49,542 nucleotides of DNA from Lachnospiraceae bacterium UBA7205 (GCA_002490665.1 DKUL01000063.1:49838-99379); one strand, 5' to 3'. Shown: positions 25,349 to 35,380, counted from the first letter of the stretch. Notes: generated from the sequence alone by a model not told the origin. Numbers and translations are program-made.

Positions 25349-26848
25349 ATGTTATTTAATACAGTGCAGTATCTGATATTTTTGCTGATTGTGGTCTTGA
25401 TTTATTATATTCTGCCGAAAAAGGTGCGTTATGTGTGGCTTCTGTGTGCAAGCTACTATTTTTATATGCAATGGAATAAAGTATACATCCTTTTACTGGC
25501 ATTTTGTACGCTGATAACGTATTTGGGCGGGCTGTATATTGAACGATATAAGACTGGGTATAAGGAGAACGGCAGCAGAGGAAACGGCAATCGGAAGCTG
25601 TGTCTTGTATTGTGCATTGTGCTTAACCTGGGAATCCTGTTTTTCTATAAGTATTTTTCATGGGGAGTCTCAACGCTGAGCCGTATATTTTCGGTATTCC
25701 ATGTGGGTGAAATCACGTGGGATATGTCGATACTGCTTCCTGTCGGGATTTCGTTTTACATTTTGCAGTCGCTGGGGTATTTAATTGACGTATATCGGGG
25801 AGACATTTATGCGGAGAAAAATTTTATTCATTATGCGTTGTTTGTCTCATTTTTTCCCCAGCTCGTGGCAGGACCAATAGAGCGTTCCAAAAACTTGCTG
25901 GTGCAGCTGCACGAAGCGCATAAGTTTCAGTATGAAAATGTGAAAAAGGGTGCCATCCTGATTTTGTATGGACTTTTTCTGAAGGTGGTGATTGCAGACA
26001 GGGCGGCGATTGTCGTGAATACTGTGTATGAAGACAGCGCGAGTTATCCAGGATTCTATATTTTAATAGCGACAGTCTTATTTTCCATTCAGATTTATTG
26101 TGATTTTTATGGGTATTCCACGATTGCAAGGGGATCCGCGCTGGTTATGGGCATACGGCTGATGGATAATTTCGATGCACCATATTATGCAAGGAGTGTT
26201 CGGGAATTCTGGCGGAGATGGCACATCTCACTTTCAGGGTGGTTTCGTGATTATCTGTATATTCCGCTTGGCGGCAGCAGAAAGGGGACAGTGAGGAAAG
26301 AGTACAACCGTATGGTTGTGTTTGCGGTAAGCGGGCTTTGGCATGGAGCATCGCTTAGTTTTTTATTCTGGGGGATGTTAAATGGCATGGGGCAGGTTGT
26401 GGAGGATCTGGCAGAGAAGATAAAAAGGCGTATCGGGAATCCACAAATTCAAAAAGCGGCATGCTTTAGCAGAAAGCTGTGTCAGACGCTGTGTACCTTT
26501 GGTTTTGTGACATTTGCATGGATGTTTTTCCGGGCAAGCGGATTAAAGGATGCACTTTTGATTCTGCGGGATATGTGCGGCTGCATGAACTGGACCATTT
26601 TTTTTGACGGTTCGCTCTATGAGCTCGGGGTGGCACGGCAACCGATGAATATGCTGCTTCTGGCGATTGTGGTGTTGTTTGTCGTGGATTACCTGAAATA
26701 TAAGGGACATGATGTTGCGGAGCTGTTTTTGAAGCAGGACTGGTGGTTCCGGACAGTAGTAATCATGACAATGGTTTTTGTCATTTTGCTTTATGGGTGT
26801 TATGGGACGCTTTATGACACTACACAGTTCATTTATTTTCAGTTTTAA
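25349..26848 (+). CDS. MBOAT-family O-acyltransferase
   Basis: A 499-residue membrane-bound O-acyltransferase of the AlgI/PatA/DltB group, which moves acyl groups (usually acetyl) across the membrane for glycan O-acylation. Many hydrophobic spans are present. The conserved WRRWHISLSGWFRDYLY block with YIPLGGS lies near residues 287-312, and the catalytic His is H332 in LWHGAS. It opens a new operon behind a strong promoter. The next gene encodes an SGNH protein, the usual partner that passes the acyl group to the polysaccharide outside. The acyl donor is not determinable, but acetylation is the common case. Confidence 0.92.
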   Translation: MLFNTVQYLIFLLIVVLIYYILPKKVRYVWLLCASYYFYMQWNKVYILLLAFCTLITYLGGLYIERYKTGYKENGSRGNGNRKLCLVLCIVLNLGILFFYKYFSWGVSTLSRIFSVFHVGEITWDMSILLPVGISFYILQSLGYLIDVYRGDIYAEKNFIHYALFVSFFPQLVAGPIERSKNLLVQLHEAHKFQYENVKKGAILILYGLFLKVVIADRAAIVVNTVYEDSASYPGFYILIATVLFSIQIYCDFYGYSTIARGSALVMGIRLMDNFDAPYYARSVREFWRRWHISLSGWFRDYLYIPLGGSRKGTVRKEYNRMVVFAVSGLWHGASLSFLFWGMLNGMGQVVEDLAEKIKRRIGNPQIQKAACFSRKLCQTLCTFGFVTFAWMFFRASGLKDALLILRDMCGCMNWTIFFDGSLYELGVARQPMNMLLLAIVVLFVVDYLKYKGHDVAELFLKQDWWFRTVVIMTMVFVILLYGCYGTLYDTTQFIYFQF

Positions 26849-26868
26849 GAAAAGGGGGCGTCCAGAAC

Positions 26869-28170
26869 ATGAAATGGTTTCGGAAAATTACAGGGATTGT
26901 GGTGAGGATTTTAATTTTCTGTGTCATTGTGGATGGTCTGAATTATGTTTATGTGACGGATTCGCAATGGGAGCGAATTTTGTGGCATAATTTTTATAAA
27001 GCCGAGGGGAAAATTGATAATCTGTATCTGGGTTCTTCACATGTATATTATGACATTGATCCGTTTTTGCTGGATAAATTAAATGGACAATATAACTTTA
27101 ATATGTCAACTCCCGGGCAGCTGATGAACGGTACCTATTACCTTCTGCGGGAAGCGGACAGATACAACGAACTGTCTCATGTCTATATAGAACTGTATTA
27201 CCTGAGAAATACCGGTGATAGTGACTGGGTTACACAAGAGCCTTGGTTTAACTGGCAGAACACAGATTATATGGAATGGTCTTTCAATAAACTTTCATAC
27301 ATGCTGTCAATTACCAATGATATCGAAAACTATATAGATATTCTGATACCGTTTAGCAGATATCGCGAACATCTTGGCGATTATGAATTTATCAAATCTA
27401 ATATTGAGACGAAAATGACAAGTGATTATAAATATTCAGATGAATATGAAAAATATCTGGACAAAGGCTTCCGATATACGGAATACGTATGCAGGGCAGA
27501 GGACAGAAGGTTTCGGAAAAAGCAAAGTTTAGGCGATAATCCCATGGCGCAAAGCAGTGAGCAGTATCTGCGTAAAGCGATTGAATATTGCCAGGAGAAA
27601 GATATTCCGGTTACGTTGTTCATATCACCAATGTATAATCTGCAGCCTGCCAGTGTAGGTAATTATGACAATTATGTAAAGCAAATGAAGAATATTGCCA
27701 GTGAATACGGCTTGGATTTTTATGATTTTAATCTTGTGAAGGAAGAATATTTTCCAATACAGAATTTGAAATATTTCAAAGATGTCGATCACTTGAATTC
27801 AAAAGGTGCGGCCATGTTTACAGAATTTTTTCATAATGTGGCATCGGGCAGCGCAGAACAGAATCAGAAGTATTTTTATGATTCTTACGTGCAGAAACTG
27901 ATGCGTGAGGAACCGGAAGTATATGGAATTCACTATTGGAAAGAAGATGCCCAAATATTCATGAATGTTGTGTCAAACAGAGATTGCGGTATGGAATACA
28001 GAATTACAATTACTCCGGATGAAAATTTGAATCAGGAACCATATCTCGTACAGGATTTTTGTGACAATAAAAGTTTTATTGTAGAAGCTGAAAGTGGAAC
28101 CTGTACAGTCGAGTACCGTATGGAAAATGATCCTGATAGGGTACTTTTAGTAGAGGTAGAATTTAAATAG
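26869..28170 (+). CDS. SGNH-type membrane-anchored acyltransferase partner of the MBOAT
   Basis: A 433-residue protein with one N-terminal hydrophobic segment (about residues 8-28) and the rest predicted outside the cell. LYLGSSHVYYDIDP places the nucleophile block at G55-S-S-H58, and D305/H308 in DVDHLN supply the C-terminal Asp and His of an SGNH/GDSL-like triad. It resembles DltD/AlgX-like proteins that accept acyl groups from an MBOAT partner, here the gene ending 20 bases upstream. A beta-rich C-terminal part of about 90 residues follows the triad. The ATG has a good AAAGGGGG site. Confidence 0.8.
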   Translation: MKWFRKITGIVVRILIFCVIVDGLNYVYVTDSQWERILWHNFYKAEGKIDNLYLGSSHVYYDIDPFLLDKLNGQYNFNMSTPGQLMNGTYYLLREADRYNELSHVYIELYYLRNTGDSDWVTQEPWFNWQNTDYMEWSFNKLSYMLSITNDIENYIDILIPFSRYREHLGDYEFIKSNIETKMTSDYKYSDEYEKYLDKGFRYTEYVCRAEDRRFRKKQSLGDNPMAQSSEQYLRKAIEYCQEKDIPVTLFISPMYNLQPASVGNYDNYVKQMKNIASEYGLDFYDFNLVKEEYFPIQNLKYFKDVDHLNSKGAAMFTEFFHNVASGSAEQNQKYFYDSYVQKLMREEPEVYGIHYWKEDAQIFMNVVSNRDCGMEYRITITPDENLNQEPYLVQDFCDNKSFIVEAESGTCTVEYRMENDPDRVLLVEVEFK

Positions 28171-28202
28171 GCTGGAAAAAAGGATCAGTTGAGGGAAAGA
28201 TT

Positions 28203-30323
28203 ATGGACATGAAAAAGAAAAAAATGATAACGACGGCTGTCATGGTTGTATTTTCGGTACTTCTGGCATATTTACAGTTTGTACAGGCACGGTGCAACTC
28301 GGATGATGCGGGAACGTATGTATATATGTACAATTATTTTGAACTGGGAAATGAGGCGCTTACCATAAAGGACTATTTAAATCCGTGGTTCTATTGCGCG
28401 GCAGCTGCCTATTTGCTAAACATTGGAGGAAGCGGGGCATTCACTTCCCTTGCCTATCTTTCCGTATGGTATGGGGGGGCAGTTTTTTTCACGTTTCTCT
28501 TGATAATGAACAAAAGGGATTCTGGGTGGATGCTGGCGATGGCGGTATTTATCCTTCTGCCATACAGTCAGACAAATAAGTATCATATGATGGCGGCGCT
28601 TGTCACACTTTTTTCAATATGGGTGCTGCAATGCTATAAGGATACCAGGAAAAAGTGGATTTTGGCAGCTGCCGTTCTGATGGCAGTATATTCTTTTTTG
28701 TTTACAGACGACAGGCTGCTGCTGCTGGTCTTTCTGGCTGCGACAGTGATTGTTTATTTTGCGATTCTTTTCTTGCAGGATCAGGACAGGCGCAAGTATT
28801 TGTACATGGTGGTATTTGGCGGGATACTGGCTGCGGGTGTGCTCAACTTTGCCGATATCATTATTGGAAAGCTTCTGGGGCAGGACACTGGAATCTCGGG
28901 TGTGCTGGGTGGCTATGGGGGTGCCGATTACTTTAACTGGATCGATGTAGAAAACTTTTTTTTGAAAGGAATCCCATCTATTATCGGTTCGCTGTTTGTT
29001 CAGTGGAATATTCCCATTCAGGGTGGAATGATACAGTTGAAATCCATTTACTGGTTTATCAGGATTGTCATTGCGTGCCTGGCTCTGGCTGCTTTGTTTG
29101 ACCGGTGGAAGCTCATAATCAGAAAGGGAATTAAGGATGTAGAGCTGTTGGACGCGCTGTCTGTAATATGTACTACGGTTGCCATTGGCGTCAATGCCCT
29201 GAATGGAATGGTACAGTACTATAGCGTGACGAACGCCCCGATGAACAGATACGCAAGTGTATGCTGGTTTTTGCTTGTGGTCATTCTGGTAAGATGGCTG
29301 GACGAACGTCTGAAAAGAATAGTGGTTTATCCAAATATATCCAACAATCTGTTCCTTGGGGGAATTTTTGTCCTGCTCACGATAGGGTATGTCAATCCGG
29401 TTTTTGCCCCGTCAGAGGACATTGTAAACAGTTCCTATGCAGTGGAGCTTGATTATTTAAAGGTGCATGGAGATACTTATAAGTATGGTTTGGGAAGTTA
29501 TTGGAAGTCCAAACCAATAACAGCGGCGACAAATGCAACGTATGTGGTGTGCAATGGCAGAATAGAGGAGGATGCGCTGGTAGGCAGTAAGAAGGATGGA
29601 TTTTATATGGATGGGGGAAACTATTTTAATTTTATCGTGTCCGATGCCGGCAGTGAGATGACGGTGTCTCCGGAAAAAATAGAGCGCGTGCGGGGAGATT
29701 ATACGGATATTTATTCCAATGGGGACACAATTTATATGTATGATTATGATATCCGGTTTGATCCGACAATTGTCATGGACACAGCAGGGATGGGGTACGA
29801 ACTCACGGATACCATTATATATAACATTGATTTGCCGGTAGGGACGAGCAGGATAGAAGTCACGACAGCGGCGAAGGACAATCTGGTACTGGCAATTGTG
29901 GACAATCCGGACATCACTGATGTGAGAATTGGCAGCAAGGGGGACAATATCGCGACCGCCGAGGTTACGTGTCTTCAGAATACACAGATAGGATTTTCAG
30001 TAGGACGCAGGGAAGATATTCCAATAGAGCTGTATAAAGTAGAAGTGAAAAGAACGGCAGGGGCTGTCTATGTGGATGCGGGACAGAAAGCGCTGCCGCT
30101 GAATGATGGCAGCTATATCGTTACGTTTTCCGGCGAGGACTTGAAAGGCATGAAAGTAAACTGGAAGGTTGACGGTGAGGTGACGCAGCTGACAAACGGA
30201 AGGATAAAAAGGCGTTACCTGGTCAGGGTATCAGGGAAACAGGATGTGCAGTATGAGGTGATACCCAACGGCGCCGTTGTAGATTCGGTATATTATGAGA
30301 ATGAGGACTTGTTCGGGAAATAA
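28203..30323 (+). CDS. Large polytopic membrane protein, GT-C-like, with extracellular C-terminal domain
   Basis: A 706-residue protein with about ten to twelve hydrophobic spans up to residue 410, then a soluble C-terminal region of nearly 300 residues that looks beta-rich. Just after span one comes CNSDDAGTYVYMYNYF; the acidic pair in the first external loop is the usual GT-C glycosyltransferase arrangement (lipid-phosphate-sugar donors, outer face). I do not recognise a named family. It lies between the SGNH acyltransferase and an acyltransferase-3 in one operon, so it may add a side-chain sugar that is then acylated. The donor could come from either GtrB-like GT2 in the window (inference). 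Confidence 0.6.
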   Translation: MDMKKKKMITTAVMVVFSVLLAYLQFVQARCNSDDAGTYVYMYNYFELGNEALTIKDYLNPWFYCAAAAYLLNIGGSGAFTSLAYLSVWYGGAVFFTFLLIMNKRDSGWMLAMAVFILLPYSQTNKYHMMAALVTLFSIWVLQCYKDTRKKWILAAAVLMAVYSFLFTDDRLLLLVFLAATVIVYFAILFLQDQDRRKYLYMVVFGGILAAGVLNFADIIIGKLLGQDTGISGVLGGYGGADYFNWIDVENFFLKGIPSIIGSLFVQWNIPIQGGMIQLKSIYWFIRIVIACLALAALFDRWKLIIRKGIKDVELLDALSVICTTVAIGVNALNGMVQYYSVTNAPMNRYASVCWFLLVVILVRWLDERLKRIVVYPNISNNLFLGGIFVLLTIGYVNPVFAPSEDIVNSSYAVELDYLKVHGDTYKYGLGSYWKSKPITAATNATYVVCNGRIEEDALVGSKKDGFYMDGGNYFNFIVSDAGSEMTVSPEKIERVRGDYTDIYSNGDTIYMYDYDIRFDPTIVMDTAGMGYELTDTIIYNIDLPVGTSRIEVTTAAKDNLVLAIVDNPDITDVRIGSKGDNIATAEVTCLQNTQIGFSVGRREDIPIELYKVEVKRTAGAVYVDAGQKALPLNDGSYIVTFSGEDLKGMKVNWKVDGEVTQLTNGRIKRRYLVRVSGKQDVQYEVIPNGAVVDSVYYENEDLFGK

Positions 30324-30358
30324 AGGACGGCTTTGACCGGCTGGAATGGGAATTTGGT

Positions 30359-31435
30359 ATGGAAAAACGTCAGAGTAATTTTGAATTGTTGCGCATTTTG
30401 TGTATGGTTTTGATTGTGGGATTCCATATGATTGGCCAGACGAAGATGGATGGTTGTGGACCGGAGGACGGAATCGCTTATTATTATTGTATATTCATGG
30501 GCTCAGCCGGACGGCTTGTCTGCAACACCTTTGTCATGATAGGGGCGTGGTTTTTGGCAGACAGTGAATTCAGGCCAGAGAGAGTTGTCAATCTGTGGCT
30601 GGAAATTTTTATCTACTCTGTCACTATAACTGTGATATGTCTGGGAATCAGGTGTGAGGATGCTGGTATTGTTACGCTGATTCAGTCTTTTTTTCCAGTT
30701 TTCGGGAGGCCGGTATGGTTTGGTGCAGAATATATCTGCCTGCTTTTGCTGACACCATGGCTAAATGAGATGCTTGACAAAAAAAATGTGCACAGGACAG
30801 GGCGGATAGTGAAACTATTTGGGATTTTAATTATAGGATGTGCCACGCTGTTTCCGATAGGGCATACGACACCTGCATTCAGTGAGCTGGTCTGGTTCTG
30901 TTTTTTGTATCTTTTTATAGGTCTTTATAAGCGTGGAGAAATGTCGGGCTGGCAAAAGACTGAGCGGCATAGTTTTGTATGGTTTCTATTGAGTTACTCG
31001 GTTTTGTGTGGCATGAAGATAGCGGCAGACACGATAGGGATTGAACCGCTGCGTTATCTGTATACTTATTTTCGGGGACACTATGAGGCCCTTCTGGGTT
31101 TTGCCTGCTCTTTTTTCCTTTTCCTTGCATTTAAAAACTGGAAGATAGAACACTGCAGGCTTGTGAATCTGATTTCGCGTTCGACATTTGCTGTGTACAT
31201 CATTCATCAGACACCGGCATTTTATAGATATATGTGGAATGGCATTTTTCAGATAGATGTATCTGTTGAGAATGGAAACGTGATTGGGTACTCCCTTTTT
31301 GTAATGGCTGTGATATTTGTGGTGAGTGTCTGTGTCGACAATATAAGATTATTTGTGATGGGAAGGCTGGTATGTAAATGCAGGGCTTACCAAATGGTGT
31401 GTGGACGATTACGTAAATTTTATCAGTGCAGTTAA
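30359..31435 (+). CDS. Acyltransferase family 3 membrane protein
   Basis: A 358-residue acyltransferase-3 (OafA/WecH-like) integral membrane protein. The N-terminus RQSNFELLRILCMVLIVGFH carries the family's conserved Arg and His in and after span one, and about ten spans follow. Such enzymes usually O- or N-acetylate sugars of surface polysaccharides using cytoplasmic acetyl-CoA. It lacks the extra SGNH domain of OafA. Together with the MBOAT/SGNH pair in the same operon it indicates two separate acylation events on the glycan. Its 3' end comes 17 bases before the best start of the following gene. Confidence 0.85.
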   Translation: MEKRQSNFELLRILCMVLIVGFHMIGQTKMDGCGPEDGIAYYYCIFMGSAGRLVCNTFVMIGAWFLADSEFRPERVVNLWLEIFIYSVTITVICLGIRCEDAGIVTLIQSFFPVFGRPVWFGAEYICLLLLTPWLNEMLDKKNVHRTGRIVKLFGILIIGCATLFPIGHTTPAFSELVWFCFLYLFIGLYKRGEMSGWQKTERHSFVWFLLSYSVLCGMKIAADTIGIEPLRYLYTYFRGHYEALLGFACSFFLFLAFKNWKIEHCRLVNLISRSTFAVYIIHQTPAFYRYMWNGIFQIDVSVENGNVIGYSLFVMAVIFVVSVCVDNIRLFVMGRLVCKCRAYQMVCGRLRKFYQCS

Positions 31436-31452
31436 AAGGAGAAATGGTTATA

Positions 31453-32553
31453 ATGAACAAATCAATATATTTCTTTATTGGGACGGAGGCGGAGCTCATA
31501 AAGGTGTTTCCCGTAATTATCGAGTGTCAGAATGCCGGAAGGATATGCCATATCGTTGCATCAGGGCAAAACGACCTGGGTAAAAGCCGTATCATGGAAT
31601 TTATGGAATTAAATGGCAGCGTTATTGAATTGTCAAAGGAAGCGGACATTAAAAAGAGCGCTGTGGGACTGCTGTGCTGGTTTCTCTGCATAAAGAAAAA
31701 AGCGCCGCAGATAATGAAAAAGCATTTCCGTGCAGCCGAACTTAGGGGGGCTGATTTGGTGGTGCATGGCGATACGGTTTCCACAATGATGGGGGCGTTT
31801 GTGGGCAGGAGACTGGGAATGCGTGTTTGCCACGTCGAGGCAGGGCTGCGTTCCCATAATCTGTTGAATCCGTTTCCGGAGGAAATTGACCGGTTGATTA
31901 CCAGCAGGCTTGCAAGGGTGCACTTTGCGCCGGGGAAGATTCCGGCACAGAATCTGCGCAGGGCAAAGGGAGTTGTTGTAAACACAGAATATAACACGAT
32001 TTTAGACAGCCTGGCATGGTCAAAAAAAATGGAAATCAGGACAGAGGCGGTGCGGGGGATACAGGGGAAGGATTATTTTGTATTTGTCATGCACCGACAG
32101 GAAAACCTGATGAATCATGACTTTGTCCGCCAGATATTGAAACAGGTCAGGATGCTTTCCAGGGAAAAGAAATGTGTGCTGATCCTTCATAAAATTACGG
32201 AGAATAAGTTTCAGGAGCTTGGTATTTTGGATAAGTTAAAAAAGGATCGTCGTTTTTTGCTGCTGCCGCGGGTGGATTATTTTGATTTCATGAAGCTGCT
32301 GGACGGGGCGCAGTATGTGATAACGGACGGGGGCAGTAACCAGGAGGAACTTCATTATATGGGAAAACCCTGCCTTATCATGAGAAAAACGACCGAGCGG
32401 CAGGAGGGCATTGGGGAAAATGCAGTCATGTATTCTGGAAGGACAGAGAGTATCAAAAAGTTTGCAGAAAACTATAAAAGCTATCAGAGGGAGTGTCTGT
32501 TGGAAAAGTGCCAGCCGAGCAGGATAATCTGCGATACATTATGCAGGAAGTAA
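31453..32553 (+). CDS. UDP-N-acetylglucosamine 2-epimerase homologue (WecB-like)
   Basis: A non-hydrolysing UDP-GlcNAc 2-epimerase-like protein (GT-B fold) that would interconvert UDP-GlcNAc and UDP-ManNAc. Recognisable blocks are VVHGDTVSTMMGAF, CHVEAGLRSHN, FPEEIDR, FVMHRQENL and DGGSNQEELHYMGKP. The N-terminal loop is GTEAELIKV, where classical members have GTRPE-like residues, so it is divergent and the activity is less certain. Starts: ATG at 31453 (AGGAG eleven bases upstream) is preferred; in-frame ATG 31444 and GTG 31426 have poorer spacing. No UDP-ManNAc dehydrogenase or ManNAc transferase is obvious nearby. It is the last gene of its operon. Confidence 0.75.
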   Translation: MNKSIYFFIGTEAELIKVFPVIIECQNAGRICHIVASGQNDLGKSRIMEFMELNGSVIELSKEADIKKSAVGLLCWFLCIKKKAPQIMKKHFRAAELRGADLVVHGDTVSTMMGAFVGRRLGMRVCHVEAGLRSHNLLNPFPEEIDRLITSRLARVHFAPGKIPAQNLRRAKGVVVNTEYNTILDSLAWSKKMEIRTEAVRGIQGKDYFVFVMHRQENLMNHDFVRQILKQVRMLSREKKCVLILHKITENKFQELGILDKLKKDRRFLLLPRVDYFDFMKLLDGAQYVITDGGSNQEELHYMGKPCLIMRKTTERQEGIGENAVMYSGRTESIKKFAENYKSYQRECLLEKCQPSRIICDTLCRK

Positions 32554-32662
32554 CGTGCAGCTGGGAATTTTGGCAGGCAATTGGTTCAGCAGGATGGGGT
32601 ATTTGTTAAGGAAGCCCTGTAACGGAGAGGCTGTGAAAAAAGTCATAGACCAAGAACCTTTT

Positions 32663-34450
32663 CTATACCATACCATCCCTGCTGCTTGCAAAATTATTAG
32701 TAACATCGATAATACTGCCATTTTTTACCTCGTATACGCTATTACAGTTTTTGATAGTAGACAGCCTGTGTGCAATAATAATCAACGTTTTTTTCCCTTT
32801 GAGAGAGTCTATTGCTTCCATAACAGCTCCTTCTGTATCATTGTCCAACGCCGCTGTTGCCTCATCGAGCAAAAGAATATCAGGACTGGAATACAGCGCC
32901 CTTGCGATAGCTATACGCTGTCGCTGTCCGCCTGAAAACCTCACGCCAGCTTCTCCCACGACTGTATCCAGCTTATCAGGCAGATTCCATACAAACTCTT
33001 TCAACTGTGCCTGTTCAAGAGCATCCCAAATCTTTTCTTCATCCGCTGCCTCACATCCAAAAAGGATATTCGCCCTTACGGTATCGTCCAACAAATATAC
33101 TGTCTGCGGAACATAAGAAATAATCCGGGACCATTGTTCCGGAAAAGAGTATATATCCTGCCCGTCAACAAGAATCGTTCCCTTTATAGGCCGGTATAAT
33201 CCTAAAATCATATCAGCCAGCGTTGTTTTGCCTGAACCTGATTCTCCAATAATCGCAACTGAATCCCCTTTGCGAATCTCCAAAGAAGCATCATCAAATA
33301 TTTTAATCCCGCTGTCATCATATTTCCATGTAATATTCTGTATGTGAATACTGTTTTTATAAGAAAGAATGTTTCCTTCCTTGGTATGTTTCCGCCCATT
33401 TTCAGCTTGTTGAATTTTTTTAGCTTCACATATATTCTCATAAGCGGCGTTTAAAGACGGATTATAAAAAATAATGGAGTTCAAAAAATTAGAAAACTTA
33501 TTTGCGGACGGAAGCAGTCTGTAGGCAGCCATCACAAGTGCACCCAAATTGGGAATAAGCTTTGCGGCATCTGCACCGCTGCCAATACGCAGCAGTACCA
33601 ATATCAAAATATCCATTACAAATGCCGTTTCAATAATTCTTTCCGGTACTTCTTTTATAATAAAATAATTTCCTTTTGCTACCTTGTATTCGTCATATGA
33701 TTTTTTGAATGCATCATAAAAATATTTTTTCCTCTGCATCACAAAGATGTCCTTAATTCCTTGTGAAATCTGCATGATTCCTTTATTTCTTTCTATATCT
33801 GTCTTCCTGAACTGCTCACCACTGCGTTTTAATATACTTTTAAGGCAGAGCGTAAGCACTATAATCAATATTCCGGCAACTAGAGTGACCCCGACAGCCA
33901 TAATCCAGTCCATGTATACAATATATGCCACAATAAATAATACAGTTATACTTTCTGCTGCCAATTGGCATACGGTTTGAATAATGACATAAATATTATA
34001 TACATCATCAATTGTTCCCTGCCTGATATCACTGCTGTTTGTTTTGGCATAATACGAATATGGCCTGTCCATGTATGATTCCATCATAAACAATGACAGA
34101 TCTTCCTCTATCTGACATTGGAATCTCGTCTGCACGGCCCTGGAATATATAAGCAGCAGATTTTTAATGATATAAACCATAATGACACCCAATACCAGTA
34201 TCGCAAAATATCCCATGTACGAGCTGATTTGCATCTTGGCTGCAATCCATGAAATATAATTGTTAGCCAACAGCCTGTCCCGGTCAAGAATCATCTCGAT
34301 AAAGGGAATCATTATAGATACTCCCAACAACTCAAATACGGAAGATATCAACATCCAAAACAGAATCTTTATCCCCCGCAGTTTTTGTTTTTTATTCAAT
34401 ATAATATTCAGCTTTTTAAATACATCAAAAAAATATTTTACATTTTTCAT
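32663..34450 (-). CDS. ABC transporter, fused permease/ATPase, second glycan flippase
   Basis: A 595-residue half-size ABC exporter related to the one at 5176-6933: both begin with LxxKQKxxxxI-like segments and share ELLGVS in span one. The ATPase domain has Walker A GESGSGKTT, signature FSGGQRQR, Walker B ILLLDEATAALD and IAHRLSTI. I place the start at ATG 34450, which has GGGGA seven bases upstream; the frame is open further upstream without a good site. It is the last gene of the leftward operon, downstream of glycosyltransferase, pyruvyltransferase-like and fucosyltransferase genes, so it probably exports the glycan that they build. It converges on the epimerase gene with 109 bases between and no strong terminator. 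Confidence 0.88.
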   Translation of the reverse strand: MKNVKYFFDVFKKLNIILNKKQKLRGIKILFWMLISSVFELLGVSIMIPFIEMILDRDRLLANNYISWIAAKMQISSYMGYFAILVLGVIMVYIIKNLLLIYSRAVQTRFQCQIEEDLSLFMMESYMDRPYSYYAKTNSSDIRQGTIDDVYNIYVIIQTVCQLAAESITVLFIVAYIVYMDWIMAVGVTLVAGILIIVLTLCLKSILKRSGEQFRKTDIERNKGIMQISQGIKDIFVMQRKKYFYDAFKKSYDEYKVAKGNYFIIKEVPERIIETAFVMDILILVLLRIGSGADAAKLIPNLGALVMAAYRLLPSANKFSNFLNSIIFYNPSLNAAYENICEAKKIQQAENGRKHTKEGNILSYKNSIHIQNITWKYDDSGIKIFDDASLEIRKGDSVAIIGESGSGKTTLADMILGLYRPIKGTILVDGQDIYSFPEQWSRIISYVPQTVYLLDDTVRANILFGCEAADEEKIWDALEQAQLKEFVWNLPDKLDTVVGEAGVRFSGGQRQRIAIARALYSSPDILLLDEATAALDNDTEGAVMEAIDSLKGKKTLIIIAHRLSTIKNCNSVYEVKNGSIIDVTNNFASSRDGMV

Positions 34451-34487
34451 TTTAATTCCCCATGGTACACAAACCGGAAACACTCAT

Positions 34488-35342
34488 TCAAATTAACGTC
34501 CATCCGTTACAATATACATCTGGCGTTTCTTTAGCATTTATCCATCTGCCGGGACACAATACTTTTTTCTCCGGATTGTTATTAAGATATGCCGCCCACC
34601 AGCTGAAACTGCTGTTTGCAATAATCTGGTGTCTGCATGCTGACATCAGTCTCAAATCAATATATCCCTTATCCTCATCATTTCCTTCCACGTATACATA
34701 ATTTTCTTTATCCCCGAATGTATCCATGGTCCACTTCATATCGTTTGAAAAAAAGAAAAAAGTCGGACGTTCAACTGTCTGATTTATTAATGCTATTGCT
34801 TTATTATAATATTCTGTTGTACATATATTTCCATATATGTCCTGGTGCTTTACATAATCGCCCCTGCGGATGTGAACAGATACGGAATTTGTACTTTGTA
34901 TTTGTATTTCAGCTTGTCTGTTTTTACCTGTAAGTTCATTTTTAAACCGGAATGCGTTTCTTACATCTTGTTCTGCGTTTTGAAAGTACTTCCATGACTG
35001 CCAGTACCCATCAATATATCCTTCCTTTATCTGTAATACCCCCGGATCATATTCGCGGTCTGATTTTTCATAATAATGGGTATTCTTATCACCAAACAGC
35101 CTCATGAAAACCCTTGCAGTCATCCCCGTTCCCAATATATATTTTCTTGCTTCTTTCTCGGTACATAGTTCATATTTTAAATCAAAACAGTTAAAGTCCA
35201 GAAAACAGCCGCGTTTCTCATCTATGTGGTTAAATTTTGACCTGTCGATCCTCACTTCTTTCCCGTGTGCCCTGAACGCCAGATACAGCGCATATTGAAA
35301 CATCTGGTTTCCCATACCACCCATTAATTTCACAATTATCAT
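34488..35342 (-). CDS. Alpha-1,2-fucosyltransferase, family GT11
   Basis: A GT11 glycosyltransferase that moves fucose from GDP-fucose to the 2-position of an acceptor, usually galactose. MIIVKLMGGMGNQMFQYAL at the N-terminus and VHIRRGDYV in the middle (donor-binding HxRRGDY motif) are diagnostic; FFFFSNDMKW and ANSSFSWWAAYL are further family blocks. The ATG at 35342 has GGAAAGG about seven bases upstream; the longer frame to 35378 lacks a site. No gmd or fcl genes for GDP-fucose synthesis lie in the window, so the donor is made elsewhere or salvaged. It sits between a GT2 and the ABC flippase in the leftward operon. Confidence 0.92.
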   Translation of the reverse strand: MIIVKLMGGMGNQMFQYALYLAFRAHGKEVRIDRSKFNHIDEKRGCFLDFNCFDLKYELCTEKEARKYILGTGMTARVFMRLFGDKNTHYYEKSDREYDPGVLQIKEGYIDGYWQSWKYFQNAEQDVRNAFRFKNELTGKNRQAEIQIQSTNSVSVHIRRGDYVKHQDIYGNICTTEYYNKAIALINQTVERPTFFFFSNDMKWTMDTFGDKENYVYVEGNDEDKGYIDLRLMSACRHQIIANSSFSWWAAYLNNNPEKKVLCPGRWINAKETPDVYCNGWTLI

Positions 35343-35380
35343 TTCTATACCTTTCCGTCCCTTAAAAGATACAAGCAAAA

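Noticed and set aside
31425..31438. A 14-base match (CAGTGCAGTTAAAA) between this site and the complement of the integrase start near 23034-23050, which could have been the second end of an inversion.
   Set aside because: Matches of this length between two places are expected by chance in 49 kb, and the flanking bases and the inverted-repeat core are not shared.
32554..32662. Possible terminator between the convergent epimerase and ABC flippase genes (short ATAGA/TCTAT stem then T-run, minus strand).
   Set aside because: Only five pairs with a long loop. It is too weak to list as a feature, and nothing better is present in the gap.
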